Shown piece after piece: positions 9,108 to 18,240 of a stretch of 64,000 nt of DNA. This stretch comes from Cryobacterium sp. PH29-G1 (lineage in GTDB: Bacteria; Actinomycetota; Actinomycetes; Actinomycetales; Microbacteriaceae). The first letter of the stretch is position 1; each line of letters opens with the position of its first letter. Position numbers and translations under genes: made by a program. The stretch lies in NCBI RefSeq assembly GCF_030063365.1, contig NZ_JASISY010000011.1:1-64000 (forward strand). Direction: 5' to 3'. Under the pieces are notes generated by a model. That model was not told the DNA's origin, did no database searches, and worked only from the letters and a program-made list of their open reading frames with translations.

Positions 9108-10328
9108 TTAGGCGTCGCGGGCGCTGAGTGCGCCGCTCAGGTCGGCGCCTTGGGGCTCGGCGCCCCGATCGGCGAACGTCGCGCCAGCGTGCTCACCGAG
9201 CAGGGGTGGCGGACGCAGGTAGCGCGCCGGGGTGTCGGAGAGGTTGATCGGGTTGGCGATTTGGCGACTCACTCGGGAGCCGTCGGCATCGGTGACCGGC
9301 ACGATGGGTGCCAGGCCAAGCTCAGCGGCCAATTCCAGCGCCTCGGCGATCGAGTTCACCTTTCCGGCCGGCACTCTCGCGGCCGACAGCAGGGCCGTCC
9401 ACTCGGGGGCCGGCCGAGTTTCGAGCTGTTTCTCGAGCATGGTCTTGAGCACGTCGCGGTGCGCGAGGCGGTCTGCATTGCTGCCGAATCGGGCATCCTC
9501 GGCGAGATCGGGCACCCCGAGTACCTGTACGAGGGCGGCGAACTGTTTGTCGGTACCGACGGCGACCGCGATCGGGTCGTCCAGCGTGCGAAAGGTCTCG
9601 TAGGGCGCGATGCTCGGATGTGCGTTGCCCAGCCGTTTCGGAGCGATCCCGGTCGCGAGTGTGCTCGAGGCCTGGTTGACGAGTCCGGCGAGCAGGGAAG
9701 AGAGCAGGTTCACGTCCACCCGCTGGCCGCGACCGGTCTCATCGCGGGAGCGCAGCGCCGCGAGAATGCCGATCACCGCGTTTTGTCCGGTGAGCACGTC
9801 GACCAGGGCCACACCAACCTTGCTCGGTTCAGAATCGGGTGATCCGGTGACGCTCATCAGTCCGCCGACGGCCTGCACGAGCAAGTCGTAGCCGGGCAGG
9901 GCCGCACCGCCGGCGCGGCCGAATCCGGTGATGGAACAGTAGACCAGTTCCGGGCTTTCAGCCTTCAGCGTGGCGTAGTCGAGGCCGTACTGCTCCATGA
10001 CTCCGGGACGAAAATTCTCGATCACCACGTCGGCCTGCAGAGCGAGCGCGCGCGCCTCGGCCAGGCCGCGCTCGGTGCGCAGATCGCAGGTGACCGAACG
10101 CTTATTGCGGTTGACGCTGGCGAAGTAGCTGCCCATGCCGTTCTCATCGACCGGAGGCACCCAGGCGCGGGTGTCGTCGCCGAGCGGATGCTCGATTTTG
10201 ATCACGTCGGCGCCAAAATCGGCGAGCATCATGGTGGCGAATGGCCCGGCCAGCACGCGGGAAAAGTCGGCGACACGGATGCCGTGCAGCGGCCCGGTCG
10301 CGGATATTTCGTCTTCATTCCAAGTCAT
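9108..10328 (-). CDS. Family III CoA-transferase (CaiB/BaiF)
   Basis: A 406-residue protein with typical family III features: the N-terminal GIRVADFSRVLAGPFATMMLADFGADVIKIE, the RNKRSVTCDL segment, NFRPGVMEQYGLDY, and GYDLLVQAVGGLMSVTG, whose Asp is expected to be the catalytic nucleophile. These enzymes move CoA between carboxylic acids. Because the next gene looks like a glutaryl-CoA dehydrogenase, a succinyl-CoA:glutarate transfer is plausible. It is the first gene of a probable three-gene minus-strand operon (CoA-transferase, dehydrogenase, GntR regulator). The promoter is overlapped by a palindromic operator. Confidence 0.85.
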   Translation of the reverse strand: MTWNEDEISATGPLHGIRVADFSRVLAGPFATMMLADFGADVIKIEHPLGDDTRAWVPPVDENGMGSYFASVNRNKRSVTCDLRTERGLAEARALALQADVVIENFRPGVMEQYGLDYATLKAESPELVYCSITGFGRAGGAALPGYDLLVQAVGGLMSVTGSPDSEPSKVGVALVDVLTGQNAVIGILAALRSRDETGRGQRVDVNLLSSLLAGLVNQASSTLATGIAPKRLGNAHPSIAPYETFRTLDDPIAVAVGTDKQFAALVQVLGVPDLAEDARFGSNADRLAHRDVLKTMLEKQLETRPAPEWTALLSAARVPAGKVNSIAEALELAAELGLAPIVPVTDADGSRVSRQIANPINLSDTPARYLRPPPLLGEHAGATFADRGAEPQGADLSGALSARDA

Positions 10329-10329
10329 C

Positions 10330-10344
10330 TGGATACTGTATCCA
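10330..10344. promoter_or_regulatory. Palindromic FadR-type operator over the CoA-transferase promoter
   Basis: A perfect 15-bp palindrome TGGATACTGTATCCA lies one base upstream of the ATG of the CoA-transferase gene. On the minus strand it contains TACAGT (10335-10340), which is exactly six bases before the ATG and fits the leaderless -10 pattern of this genome. A bound regulator would cover the promoter. Such ATAC/GTAT palindromes are typical of FadR-subfamily GntR sites, and the operon encodes one. Confidence 0.7.
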
Positions 10345-10578
10345 ATTTGGTGGGAAAACGGAAGAGTCGCTGAGATTACGCGCCGTGTGGGTCAGGTAAC
10401 GCGTCCATTGACCAGCCGCGGAGAGGGGATTGGCCTCGCTTCGGACCTCGACCGCAGCGGCGGAGCCAACTTTCTTTCTGGCAAAAAGCCCCTTTTTCTG
10501 CGAGAATGGAGTTTTGACCTAGCTCGGATCTCGGGCGGTCACGTCCAGAAACATCGGGCATCCCAAAGAAGGAAACCC

Positions 10579-12087
10579 ATGACGGATCAAACTTTTCAAA
10601 TTATCGCGATCGTCTTATATCTCGCTGGCATGGTCGCCATCGGCTATTTTGCGTTCCGGCAAACCAACGATCTTGACGACTACATGCTCGCCGGCCGTGG
10701 CCTCAAACCCGGCACCGCAGCGCTGAGCGCTGGTGCCTCTGACATGTCCGGTTGGCTGCTGCTGGGTCTGCCCGGTGCGATTTATGTTTCTGGACTCGTC
10801 GAAGCCTGGATTGCCATCGGCCTCACCATTGGCGCGTGGCTGAACTGGAAGTTCGTTGCCCCGCGACTGCGCTCCTATACCTTCGTGTCGAAGAACTCGA
10901 TCACGATCCCGAGCTTCTTTGAAAACCGGCTCAAAGACACCTCACGCGTGCTGCGCGTCGCCTCCGGTGTCATCATTCTGGTGTTCTTCACGTTCTACGT
11001 CTCTTCCGGCATGGTCGCCGGTGGTGTGTTCTTCGAGAACTCCTTCGGTTCGACCTTCCTCACCGGCATGCTCATCGTCGCGGGAGTCACACTGCTCTAC
11101 ACGCTGTTCGGTGGCTTTCTCGGGGCAACCCTCACCGACGTGGCGCAGGGCATCCTCATGTTCGTCGCGCTGGTGGCCGTTCCACTCTTTGCCCTCAACG
11201 CCACGGGCGGTGTCACGGCCACGCTCGACTCCATCCGCGAGGTCAACCCCGACCTGCTCTCCATCACGGCCGGCGGTTCCGTGCTCGGTGTGATCTCCGC
11301 AGCGGCCTGGGGCCTGGGGTACGTCGGCCAGCCGCACATCATCGTGCGCTTCATGGCCATGCGCACCCCGCAGGACGCCACCGCCGGCCGTCGGATCGGC
11401 ATCGGCTGGATGGTCATCACCGCGCTCGGCGCCATCGCCACCGCGCTGATCGGCATCGCGTACTTCCAGCAGCACCCCGAAGTGACGCTGGGGAACCCCG
11501 AGACGGTCTTCCTGCTGCTCTCGCAGACGCTGTTCCACCCCTTCATTGCCGGCCTGGTCCTGGCCGCCGTGCTCGCCGCGATCATGAGTACCATCTCCTC
11601 GCAGCTGATCGTCTCCTCCTCCGCCCTGGTCGAGGACCTGTACAAGATCGTCGGCAAGAAAGATGCATCTCCCAAACAGCTCGTCATGCTTGGGCGCCTC
11701 GGCGTGCTGGTCGTCGCTGTCGTGGCCGGCCTGATCGCCCTCAATCGCGATTCGACCATTCTGGAACTGGTCGGCTTCGCCTGGGCCGGTTTCGGTGCCG
11801 CCTTCGGACCGGTAGTCCTTCTCTCCCTCTACTGGAAGAAGCTCACTACCTGGGGCGCCTTGGCCTCCATGGTCACCGGTGCCGTCGTCGTCTTCATTTG
11901 GGGCAACTCCCCGCTCGGCGACATCATGTACGAGATCGTGCCCGGCTTCATCGCCAGCCTGATCGTGGCCGTCGTCGTCTCGTATGCCACCTACAAGCCG
12001 AACGCCGAGATCGACGCCGAATTCGATACCGCTGCCGAACAGGCGCACCCGAAGTACAAGGCGTCTACCGAGAAGACTTCCGCATAG
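10579..12087 (+). CDS. putP: Sodium:solute symporter, PutP-like (sodium/proline)
   Basis: A 502-residue membrane protein of the SSS family with about 13 helices. The DDYMLAGRGLKPGTAALSAGASDMSGWLLLGLPG segment is the PutP signature around the first broken helix and sodium site, and GYVGQPHIIVRFMA is also diagnostic. The role is sodium-coupled uptake of proline or a similar substrate. The start is ATG 10579 with a strong AAAGAAGGA ribosome-binding site; the reading frame extends upstream to 10135 only as a shadow over the CoA-transferase gene. A rho-independent-looking hairpin follows it. The 250-bp upstream gap contains only its promoter region and the operator of the divergent gene. Confidence 0.9.
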   Translation: MTDQTFQIIAIVLYLAGMVAIGYFAFRQTNDLDDYMLAGRGLKPGTAALSAGASDMSGWLLLGLPGAIYVSGLVEAWIAIGLTIGAWLNWKFVAPRLRSYTFVSKNSITIPSFFENRLKDTSRVLRVASGVIILVFFTFYVSSGMVAGGVFFENSFGSTFLTGMLIVAGVTLLYTLFGGFLGATLTDVAQGILMFVALVAVPLFALNATGGVTATLDSIREVNPDLLSITAGGSVLGVISAAAWGLGYVGQPHIIVRFMAMRTPQDATAGRRIGIGWMVITALGAIATALIGIAYFQQHPEVTLGNPETVFLLLSQTLFHPFIAGLVLAAVLAAIMSTISSQLIVSSSALVEDLYKIVGKKDASPKQLVMLGRLGVLVVAVVAGLIALNRDSTILELVGFAWAGFGAAFGPVVLLSLYWKKLTTWGALASMVTGAVVVFIWGNSPLGDIMYEIVPGFIASLIVAVVVSYATYKPNAEIDAEFDTAAEQAHPKYKASTEKTSA

Positions 12088-12118
12088 CGCACCTCGTCGA
12101 CGGAAATCTGATCTGACC

Positions 12119-12158
12119 CGGCACCTGTCTTCAGCCTCGCGGCCGGGGACAGGTGCCG
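12119..12158 (+). terminator. Hairpin terminator after putP
   Basis: Inverted arms CGGCACCTGTC (12119-12129) and GACAGGTGCCG (12148-12158) enclose an 18-base loop. The T-run is short (TT). It separates convergent putP and the PucR-type regulator and could serve both. Confidence 0.7.
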
Positions 12159-12180
12159 TTGGCGTTGGCGATAAAGGCAA

Positions 12181-13374
12181 CTACGCCCAGGCCACCACGA
12201 GCCGGGCAGCCTGCTGCGGCACCGTGACATCAACCCCGGTGACGGCCGCGAACCGGTGGAGACGATTCATCAGGGTGTTTCGATGGCAGAACAGGGCATC
12301 CGCTGACGTGGCGATATTTCCCGACGTGAGGTAGGCACGAACCGCCTCCACCAGTCGCGTTCGTTCGGCCACTCCGCAGCGGTCCAGCGCAGCATCCACG
12401 TCGGCGGCGATAGGCGACCCCGACGCACCGAGCCGCAGCCGCGCGATCCGCGCCCAGGCGATCGTCATGGTGAGCGCTCGCCGGTCGTCGGGAGTTACCA
12501 GGTGGGCCAGCTCGCGGGCCAGGCGAGCGGCGTCAGGGAGATTCGCGATTCCCGGCACGCCCTCCACGAGTCCCAGGCGAAGGGCGCTGATTTGTGACGC
12601 CGCCTCGTGCACGGCCGATCCGGGTCGGTCGTCGCGCACCCAGAACGCCACGAGTCCGTCACCGAGGTGATGGGTGAAGATCTCCGCGTCGCGATGAGCG
12701 GCCGACGCGACGACGACACGCAGTCCTGCCATTTCCTCACCGATTGCCAGCGCCACGCAGAGCGGGGCGGTCTCGTCGATCCGCAATGCACCGGTGATCT
12801 GGCTGAGCATCTCGGCCGAAGGGCTCATCTCCCCGAAGACTGCCGCCACGTAGCCCTGCCGCACCGAGGAGGCTTCATTGTGCATCCGCTGCCGTTCGGC
12901 CATATAGGTCGACTGGGTTTGGCTGGCATAGGAATCGACCATGTTCCACACGCGATCAGCGTGGCGTACCAACAGGGCTGCGTCATCGTCAGCGGCGATC
13001 GCAGTGAGTTCGCCCCAGAGCACCGAGAAGTCCAACCGGATCGCGGTCATTAAAGACTCGATCGGAATTCCGGCGCGGGCCCGAGTGACCCCGACATCGG
13101 TGGCGATGGCCAGTCGCTCCTCCCAGCCGCTGAGCACTGTGCTCTCGTCGGCGGCCTCCTGCAGTCCCCGAATCAGAGCGTCGAAGGAAGCGGCTCCGGT
13201 GCGGCGGATTTCGCCGCCGGGGAGTGGCAGCGTGTCATACCCCGGCACGCGAAGAACGCGGTCCAGGAAGAGGTCGGTGAGGCTATCGACTGACAACTGG
13301 GCCAACAGCGCGCTCCACCGTTTCGCATCGTCAATGACCGATTCAACAATTTGGGTGTCATCACGGGAGCTCAT
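12181..13374 (-). CDS. PucR/CdaR-type transcriptional regulator
   Basis: A 397-residue protein. The C-terminal ~55 residues (LVEAVRAYLTSGNIATSADALFCHRNTLMNRLHRF) form the HTH_30 DNA-binding domain of the PucR/CdaR family; the middle resembles the GGDEF-like domain found in these regulators and the N-terminal ~150 residues form a helical sensory region. PucR relatives usually activate purine, allantoin or amine catabolism. It is divergent from the MHS transporter gene of a five-gene catabolic cluster, which it most likely controls. The ATG is preceded by TAAAAT six bases upstream, suggesting a leaderless mRNA. Confidence 0.85.
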   Translation of the reverse strand: MSSRDDTQIVESVIDDAKRWSALLAQLSVDSLTDLFLDRVLRVPGYDTLPLPGGEIRRTGAASFDALIRGLQEAADESTVLSGWEERLAIATDVGVTRARAGIPIESLMTAIRLDFSVLWGELTAIAADDDAALLVRHADRVWNMVDSYASQTQSTYMAERQRMHNEASSVRQGYVAAVFGEMSPSAEMLSQITGALRIDETAPLCVALAIGEEMAGLRVVVASAAHRDAEIFTHHLGDGLVAFWVRDDRPGSAVHEAASQISALRLGLVEGVPGIANLPDAARLARELAHLVTPDDRRALTMTIAWARIARLRLGASGSPIAADVDAALDRCGVAERTRLVEAVRAYLTSGNIATSADALFCHRNTLMNRLHRFAAVTGVDVTVPQQAARLVVAWA

Positions 13375-13380
13375 TCCAGC

Positions 13381-13386
13381 ATTTTA
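13381..13386 (-). promoter_or_regulatory. Leaderless -10 box of the PucR-type regulator gene
   Basis: TAAAAT on the minus strand lies six bases before the ATG at 13374. Confidence 0.5.
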
Positions 13387-13397
13387 TGTGCTTTTGC

Positions 13398-13420
13398 ACA
13401 GGTTTGGTGTGTCAACCTGT
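13398..13420. promoter_or_regulatory. Inverted repeat in the regulator/transporter intergenic region
   Basis: ACAGGTT (13398-13404) and AACCTGT (13414-13420) are perfect inverted arms with a nine-base spacer. They lie between the divergent regulator and transporter genes and are a candidate binding site for the PucR-like regulator. Confidence 0.5.
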
Positions 13421-13539
13421 TTCATTTCGTTAATACTGCGATGGCCATCCCCTGAAAGACTTCTATGAATTCCTTCCGGAGGCCGCCCCGCGTTCAAGCT
13501 GAACCGCGGTGGGCTTCGCCCCTCACCACGGAGATGCCG

Positions 13540-14871
13540 ATGACGAAAACCAGCGAAGTTACAAATGTGGAGGCTGGCGCGACGCGCCAGATCACGGATA
13601 AAGAAGCCACGCGAGTTGCCATCGGAGCCCTGATCGGCACCGCGATGGAGTGGTACGACTTCTTCCTGTTCAGCGCGGCTGCCGCGCTCGTTTTCAACGT
13701 GCAGTATTTTTACAGCGAGAACGCGACGGCTTCAGCTTTGGCCGCCTTCGCAACCTTCGGCGTCGGGCTCGTCGCTCGCCCGATTGGTGGGATGTTCTTC
13801 GGGGCGATGGGCGACAAAATCGGCCGCCGCAAGACCCTGATGATCACCATCGCCGGAATCGGAATCATCACCGGCCTGATCGGACTGCTGCCCACCTACG
13901 CCGCCATCGGCGTGGCCGCACCGATCCTGCTCGTTCTGCTCCGCGTACTGCAGGGCCTCTTCGTCGGTGGCGAATGGTCTGGCGCCATGACCCTCGTCGT
14001 CGAAAACGCCCCCCTGCACCGCCGAGCGCGCTATGCGGCCATCCCGCAGATCGGCTCGCCGATCGGCACGATCCTCTCGTCGGGCGGATTCTTCCTGATG
14101 ACCTACTTCTTCTCGCAGGAGAACTTCACCTCGTTCGGCTGGCGCATCCCGTTCCTGGCCGCCTTCCCCATGCTTCTGCTCGCGCTCTACATCCGTAGCC
14201 GCCTCGAAGAGTCCCCGGTCTTCACCGAACTCGTGGAAAAGGGCGAGACCGAGAAGGCGCCCATTCGGAGCACCCTCGTGAACCATTGGAAGCAGATCAT
14301 TGTCGGTATGGCCGCCGGCATGCTCGGCGTCGGCGGGTTCTACCTGGTGACGGCATTCGTCGTCTGGTACGGCGTCAACACCCTGGGCTACAGCCCTCGA
14401 CTGATGCTGCTCGGCGGCATGATCGCTGCTGTCGTTGAGATCCCGGTGCTGATCATCGGAGGCCGCCTCGGGGAACGTTTCGGTTCCAGCCGCGTCATCT
14501 TCTACGGCGGGATCGTCTCGGCGATCGTCGCGGTTCCGGCTTTCCTGCTCATCGTCAGTGGAATTCCGACCCTGGTCGTCGTCGGCATGACCCTGGCCGT
14601 CGCCGCGCTCTCCTTCCCCTACGCAGCATCCGGTACGGTGCTCACCGGTCTGTTCCCGGCCCGCACGCGCTACACCGGCGTTGGGTTCGCCCAGAACACT
14701 GCGGGAATGGTGAGCGGTTTCGTACCGCTGCTCGCTACGGCCCTGGTCGCCTCCGCTGGCAACCAGTGGTGGCCGGCGGCAGCCATGTTGGTCTTCCTGT
14801 CGCTGTTCACCGCCGTCGCGGGCCACCTGGCCCCGCGCATGAGCGTTGACCTGCCCGGATTCAAGCACTAA
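13540..14871 (+). CDS. MFS transporter, metabolite:H+ symporter (MHS) family
   Basis: A 443-residue protein with 12 predicted helices. The N-terminal AMEWYDFFLFSAAAALVF and the loop GDKIGRRKTL are hallmarks of the MHS family (ShiA, ProP, KgtP relatives), which import organic acids or betaines with protons. ATG 13540 is preferred because GGAG lies six bases upstream; ATG 13534 is an in-frame alternative. It is first in a cluster with a ThDP enzyme, an amidohydrolase, an M20 hydrolase and an aldehyde dehydrogenase, so it probably imports their substrate. Confidence 0.85.
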   Translation: MTKTSEVTNVEAGATRQITDKEATRVAIGALIGTAMEWYDFFLFSAAAALVFNVQYFYSENATASALAAFATFGVGLVARPIGGMFFGAMGDKIGRRKTLMITIAGIGIITGLIGLLPTYAAIGVAAPILLVLLRVLQGLFVGGEWSGAMTLVVENAPLHRRARYAAIPQIGSPIGTILSSGGFFLMTYFFSQENFTSFGWRIPFLAAFPMLLLALYIRSRLEESPVFTELVEKGETEKAPIRSTLVNHWKQIIVGMAAGMLGVGGFYLVTAFVVWYGVNTLGYSPRLMLLGGMIAAVVEIPVLIIGGRLGERFGSSRVIFYGGIVSAIVAVPAFLLIVSGIPTLVVVGMTLAVAALSFPYAASGTVLTGLFPARTRYTGVGFAQNTAGMVSGFVPLLATALVASAGNQWWPAAAMLVFLSLFTAVAGHLAPRMSVDLPGFKH

Positions 14872-14905
14872 CCACCAACACCGGCCCTACCGGAAGGTTT
14901 CTCTC

Positions 14906-16558
14906 ATGTCACAGTCAGCTGGCCACCTCATCGTCGCCCAACTCGAAGCCCACGGCGTGCGCCGCGTTTACGCGGTGCCCGGCGAGAGCTACCTCGACGT
15001 GCTCGACGGCCTGCACGATTCGCCCATCGAGACCGTGGTGTGCCGCCACGAGGGCGGTGCCGGGTTTATGGCATTGGCCGAGGGACGGCTCACCGGTACC
15101 CCCGGTGTGGTGATGGTGACCCGCGGTCCCGGCGCAGCGAACGCCATGATTGCCGTGCACACGGCCTGGCAGGATGCCACGGCACTCGTTCTGTTCGTTG
15201 GCTTGATCCCCGTGTCGGACCGCGAACGTGATTCCTTTCAGGAGTTCAGCCTGACCGGCTGGTTCGGCAGTACCGCCAAGCGCGTCATGGTGCTCGATGA
15301 TCCCGACCGGGCCGGTGACCTGGTGGCCGAGGCCATGCACATGGCCGCGTCGGGCCGGCCAGGGCCCGTCGTCATCGGACTGCCGGAAGATATCCTGATT
15401 CACCAGGTTGAGGTGGCCCCCGCCCCGGTGCGCCCGCTCGCCCGCGCCACACCGTCGACGAGCGAGATCGCGATGGTCGCCGAGCAGCTGGCGGCAGCAC
15501 AACGCCCACTCATCATCGCCGGTGGCGACGGCTGGGACGACGCGACCGGGCCGGCGTTGATGGCGTGGGCGGCGAACGCGGGGATACCGGTAGCAACGGA
15601 CTGGCGGGCCTATGACGTCGTTCCACATGACGCTGCTCCCCACGGCGCCGCCTACGCGGGCTGGTTGGGCTACGGCCGCGCAGACACGCTCGCGGCTCGG
15701 CTGGACGAAGCCGACCTCCTGCTGTTTCTCGGCTGCGGCCGTTCGGATGTGCTCAGCGACGGGTACACCCGCGGATTCGCGCAGCCGACTCTGCTGGTGC
15801 TGCCGGATCCTGCCGCCACCATGCACGCCGGCCGCATCGACCAGCACGTGCTCAGCGCCCCAGAGGCTTTCGTCGCCGCACTGCCCACCCCCGAATCCGC
15901 GCGCGGGAGCCGCACGGACGACTGGATGACGGCGCTGCACCGAGACCAGCAACGTTTCGCAACACCGCACCCCGACGGCGGCCTCGGGGTTGACCTTGGC
16001 GTGGCTTTCGAGGCTTTGGAACGGGTGCTGCCCCGCGAACGCGTGCTCACCTACGGTGCCGGGAACGCCACGATCTGGGGCCACCGCTACCTCTCCCACA
16101 CACAGGCGCATTCCCTGGTCGCCCCGCGCAACGGTGCCATGGGACTGGCCGTACCGTCGGCCGTCGCCGCCTCCCTGATCTTTCCTGACCGACAGGCCGT
16201 TGCCATCTGCGGTGACGGTGATTTCTTCATGAATGCGCAGGAAATCTCCGTTGCCTTCGCCCAGGGCGGCTCGCCGCTGGTCATCGTCGTGGACAACGGA
16301 ATCTACGGAACGATCGTGCAACACCAGCGCGCGCACTATCCGGGCCGCCCCTCGGGAACGGCCATGACGAATCCCGATTTCGCCGTCTGGATGCGATCCT
16401 TCGGCGGACACGGTGAACTCGTGGAGCGCACCGAAGACTTTGAAGCGGCGCTGCTGCGCGCCCTGTCCAGTGGCGTTCCGGCACTGCTGCACTTGCGCAC
16501 CGACCCCGAAACGATGCCGCCGTCCGCTAGCAACACGAGCCCGGCGGCACGCTCGTGA
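14906..16558 (+). CDS. Thiamine-diphosphate-dependent enzyme (2-oxo-acid decarboxylase / acetolactate-synthase-like)
   Basis: A 550-residue protein with the three-domain ThDP layout. The N-terminal PYR domain contains CRHEGGAGFMA with the conserved activating Glu near residue 50, the central domain spans roughly 190-330, and the C-terminal PP domain has the cofactor motif starting at ICGDGDFFMNAQE and the Asn of VVDNGIYGTI. This family includes acetolactate synthases, benzoylformate decarboxylase and related enzymes; motifs alone cannot separate them. Because an aldehyde dehydrogenase lies in the same cluster, decarboxylation of a 2-oxo acid to an aldehyde is my preferred role. The start is ATG 14906 with GGAAGG. 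Its TGA overlaps the next ATG (ATGA-type coupling). Confidence 0.8.
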   Translation: MSQSAGHLIVAQLEAHGVRRVYAVPGESYLDVLDGLHDSPIETVVCRHEGGAGFMALAEGRLTGTPGVVMVTRGPGAANAMIAVHTAWQDATALVLFVGLIPVSDRERDSFQEFSLTGWFGSTAKRVMVLDDPDRAGDLVAEAMHMAASGRPGPVVIGLPEDILIHQVEVAPAPVRPLARATPSTSEIAMVAEQLAAAQRPLIIAGGDGWDDATGPALMAWAANAGIPVATDWRAYDVVPHDAAPHGAAYAGWLGYGRADTLAARLDEADLLLFLGCGRSDVLSDGYTRGFAQPTLLVLPDPAATMHAGRIDQHVLSAPEAFVAALPTPESARGSRTDDWMTALHRDQQRFATPHPDGGLGVDLGVAFEALERVLPRERVLTYGAGNATIWGHRYLSHTQAHSLVAPRNGAMGLAVPSAVAASLIFPDRQAVAICGDGDFFMNAQEISVAFAQGGSPLVIVVDNGIYGTIVQHQRAHYPGRPSGTAMTNPDFAVWMRSFGGHGELVERTEDFEAALLRALSSGVPALLHLRTDPETMPPSASNTSPAARS

Positions 16559-18240
16559 TGCTCGACCGAATCGTTCAGGGAGCAAACATCCTGACCCTGG
16601 ATGAGCACCGCCCCACCGCGCACCGCATGGGCATCCTCGACGGCCGGATCGTCGGCTTCGATGAACAAATAGAGGGCTGCACGGCCACCAGCATCGATGA
16701 TTTCGCCGGGGCGACCATCGTGCCGGGCTTCATCGACGCCCACTGCCACACCACCTGGTGGGGACTCGGCCTGTCCGCCGTGGACCTGCACGACGCGCGC
16801 GGCCTGGACAGCCTGTACGAGCTCATCGCGAATGAAGCTCGGCGCCTCGACGCGCAGCCGGGCGAGTCGGGAGCCTGGGTGAAAGGCACCGGCTTCAACC
16901 ACAAGCACCATGACGGTCAGTATCCCGATATTCGGCGGCTCGACGAACTCACCGGCGACCGACCGTTGTATCTGCGCCACGTCTCCGGGCATCTCTCCAT
17001 CACCAACTCCGCCACGCTGCGGCTCGCCGGTGTCTTTGAACCGGACTTTGAGAATCCGTCCGGCGGAGCCGTGCTGCGCGACACCGACGGCTACCCGACC
17101 GGGGTGATCGAGGAATCCGCCCAGGCTTTGATCCAAAACCTGTTGCTGCCCTACTCCGTTCCGCAAATCGTGCAGGCGCTGGACGACGCCACCATCCGAT
17201 ATGCCGAGCAGGGCATCACGAGCTTCACCGAGGCCGGAATCGGCGCCGGTTGGATCGGGCACAGCCCGATCGAAGTGCAGGCCTACCAGCAGGCACACCG
17301 CGACAACCGGCTCCACGCACGAGCTCAGCTGATGCCCACCCTGGATGTCCTGCGTCCGCTCACCGCGCACGCGGCCGACATGCACGAGACCGGCCACGGT
17401 CTGGGAATCGATCTGGGCATCGGAGCCGGATTCGGAAACGACTGGCTCTCCCTCGGACCGATCAAGGTCTTCATGGACGGGTCACTCCTGGGGGCGACCG
17501 CCGCGGTCACGGAGGATTATTGCGGGCATCCGCACAACAGCGGCTATCTGCTGGACAACCCGCAGGCCTACCGAAATCGCGTCACCGACGCCTACCGGGC
17601 CGGTTGGCCGATTGCATTGCACGCCATCGGCGACGCGGCGATCGACCTGGCCTGCGAGATCATCATCGACTGCCAAAATCGCTTCGGTCGAAACGCGCTA
17701 CCGAACCGCATCGAGCACTTCGGTATCTCGCGCCCGGATCAGGTCGCCCTCGTCGCCGAGGCCGGAATCGCCGTCACCCCCCAGGCCGGCTTCATCGGCC
17801 CGTTGGGTGACCAGTTCGCCCAGCTCGTCGGCGCCGATCGTGTGGGCTGGTTGTATCGAGGCCGCTCTCTCGTCGATGCCGGTGTCATCGTTGCCGGCAG
17901 TTCAGACCTGCCGGTCGCCGACAACAATGTGCGTCGTGCCCTGCAGTCCTCCGTCGATCGAAAAACGGAGAACGGTTTGGTGCTCGGCGGACCAGACGAG
18001 GGAATGACCCCGGAGGAGGCGCTGCGGAGCTACACCGAGTGGGCCGCCATCGCCACCGGCACGATCGACAGCCGGGGAACCCTGGAGCGCGGAAAACTCG
18101 CCGATTTCGTCGTCCTGTCCGGCTCGCCGTTGGCCTCCGCCGACATCAGCACACTCGACGTCATTGCGACCGTTGTTGATGGGAATTTCAGCTTCGATTC
18201 GCGCACATTGCCAACTACCCCGATCGGAGCACATTCATGA
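16558..18240 (+). CDS. Amidohydrolase, YtcJ/amidohydro_3 type
   Basis: A 560-residue metal-dependent hydrolase. The metal-binding DAHCHTTWWG follows strand 1, the Lys-containing GPIKVFMDGSLLG motif lies near residues 300-312, LHAIGDAAID and RIEHFGI supply further His ligands, and AGSSDLPVAD carries the late Asp. The closest known type is the YtcJ-like amidohydrolases, a broad group of uncharacterised amidases and cyclic-amide hydrolases. It overlaps both neighbours by a few bases (16558 and 18237-18240), so it is translationally coupled in the operon. The substrate is unknown, possibly a cyclic amide or N-acyl compound. Confidence 0.8.
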   Translation: MLDRIVQGANILTLDEHRPTAHRMGILDGRIVGFDEQIEGCTATSIDDFAGATIVPGFIDAHCHTTWWGLGLSAVDLHDARGLDSLYELIANEARRLDAQPGESGAWVKGTGFNHKHHDGQYPDIRRLDELTGDRPLYLRHVSGHLSITNSATLRLAGVFEPDFENPSGGAVLRDTDGYPTGVIEESAQALIQNLLLPYSVPQIVQALDDATIRYAEQGITSFTEAGIGAGWIGHSPIEVQAYQQAHRDNRLHARAQLMPTLDVLRPLTAHAADMHETGHGLGIDLGIGAGFGNDWLSLGPIKVFMDGSLLGATAAVTEDYCGHPHNSGYLLDNPQAYRNRVTDAYRAGWPIALHAIGDAAIDLACEIIIDCQNRFGRNALPNRIEHFGISRPDQVALVAEAGIAVTPQAGFIGPLGDQFAQLVGADRVGWLYRGRSLVDAGVIVAGSSDLPVADNNVRRALQSSVDRKTENGLVLGGPDEGMTPEEALRSYTEWAAIATGTIDSRGTLERGKLADFVVLSGSPLASADISTLDVIATVVDGNFSFDSRTLPTTPIGAHS

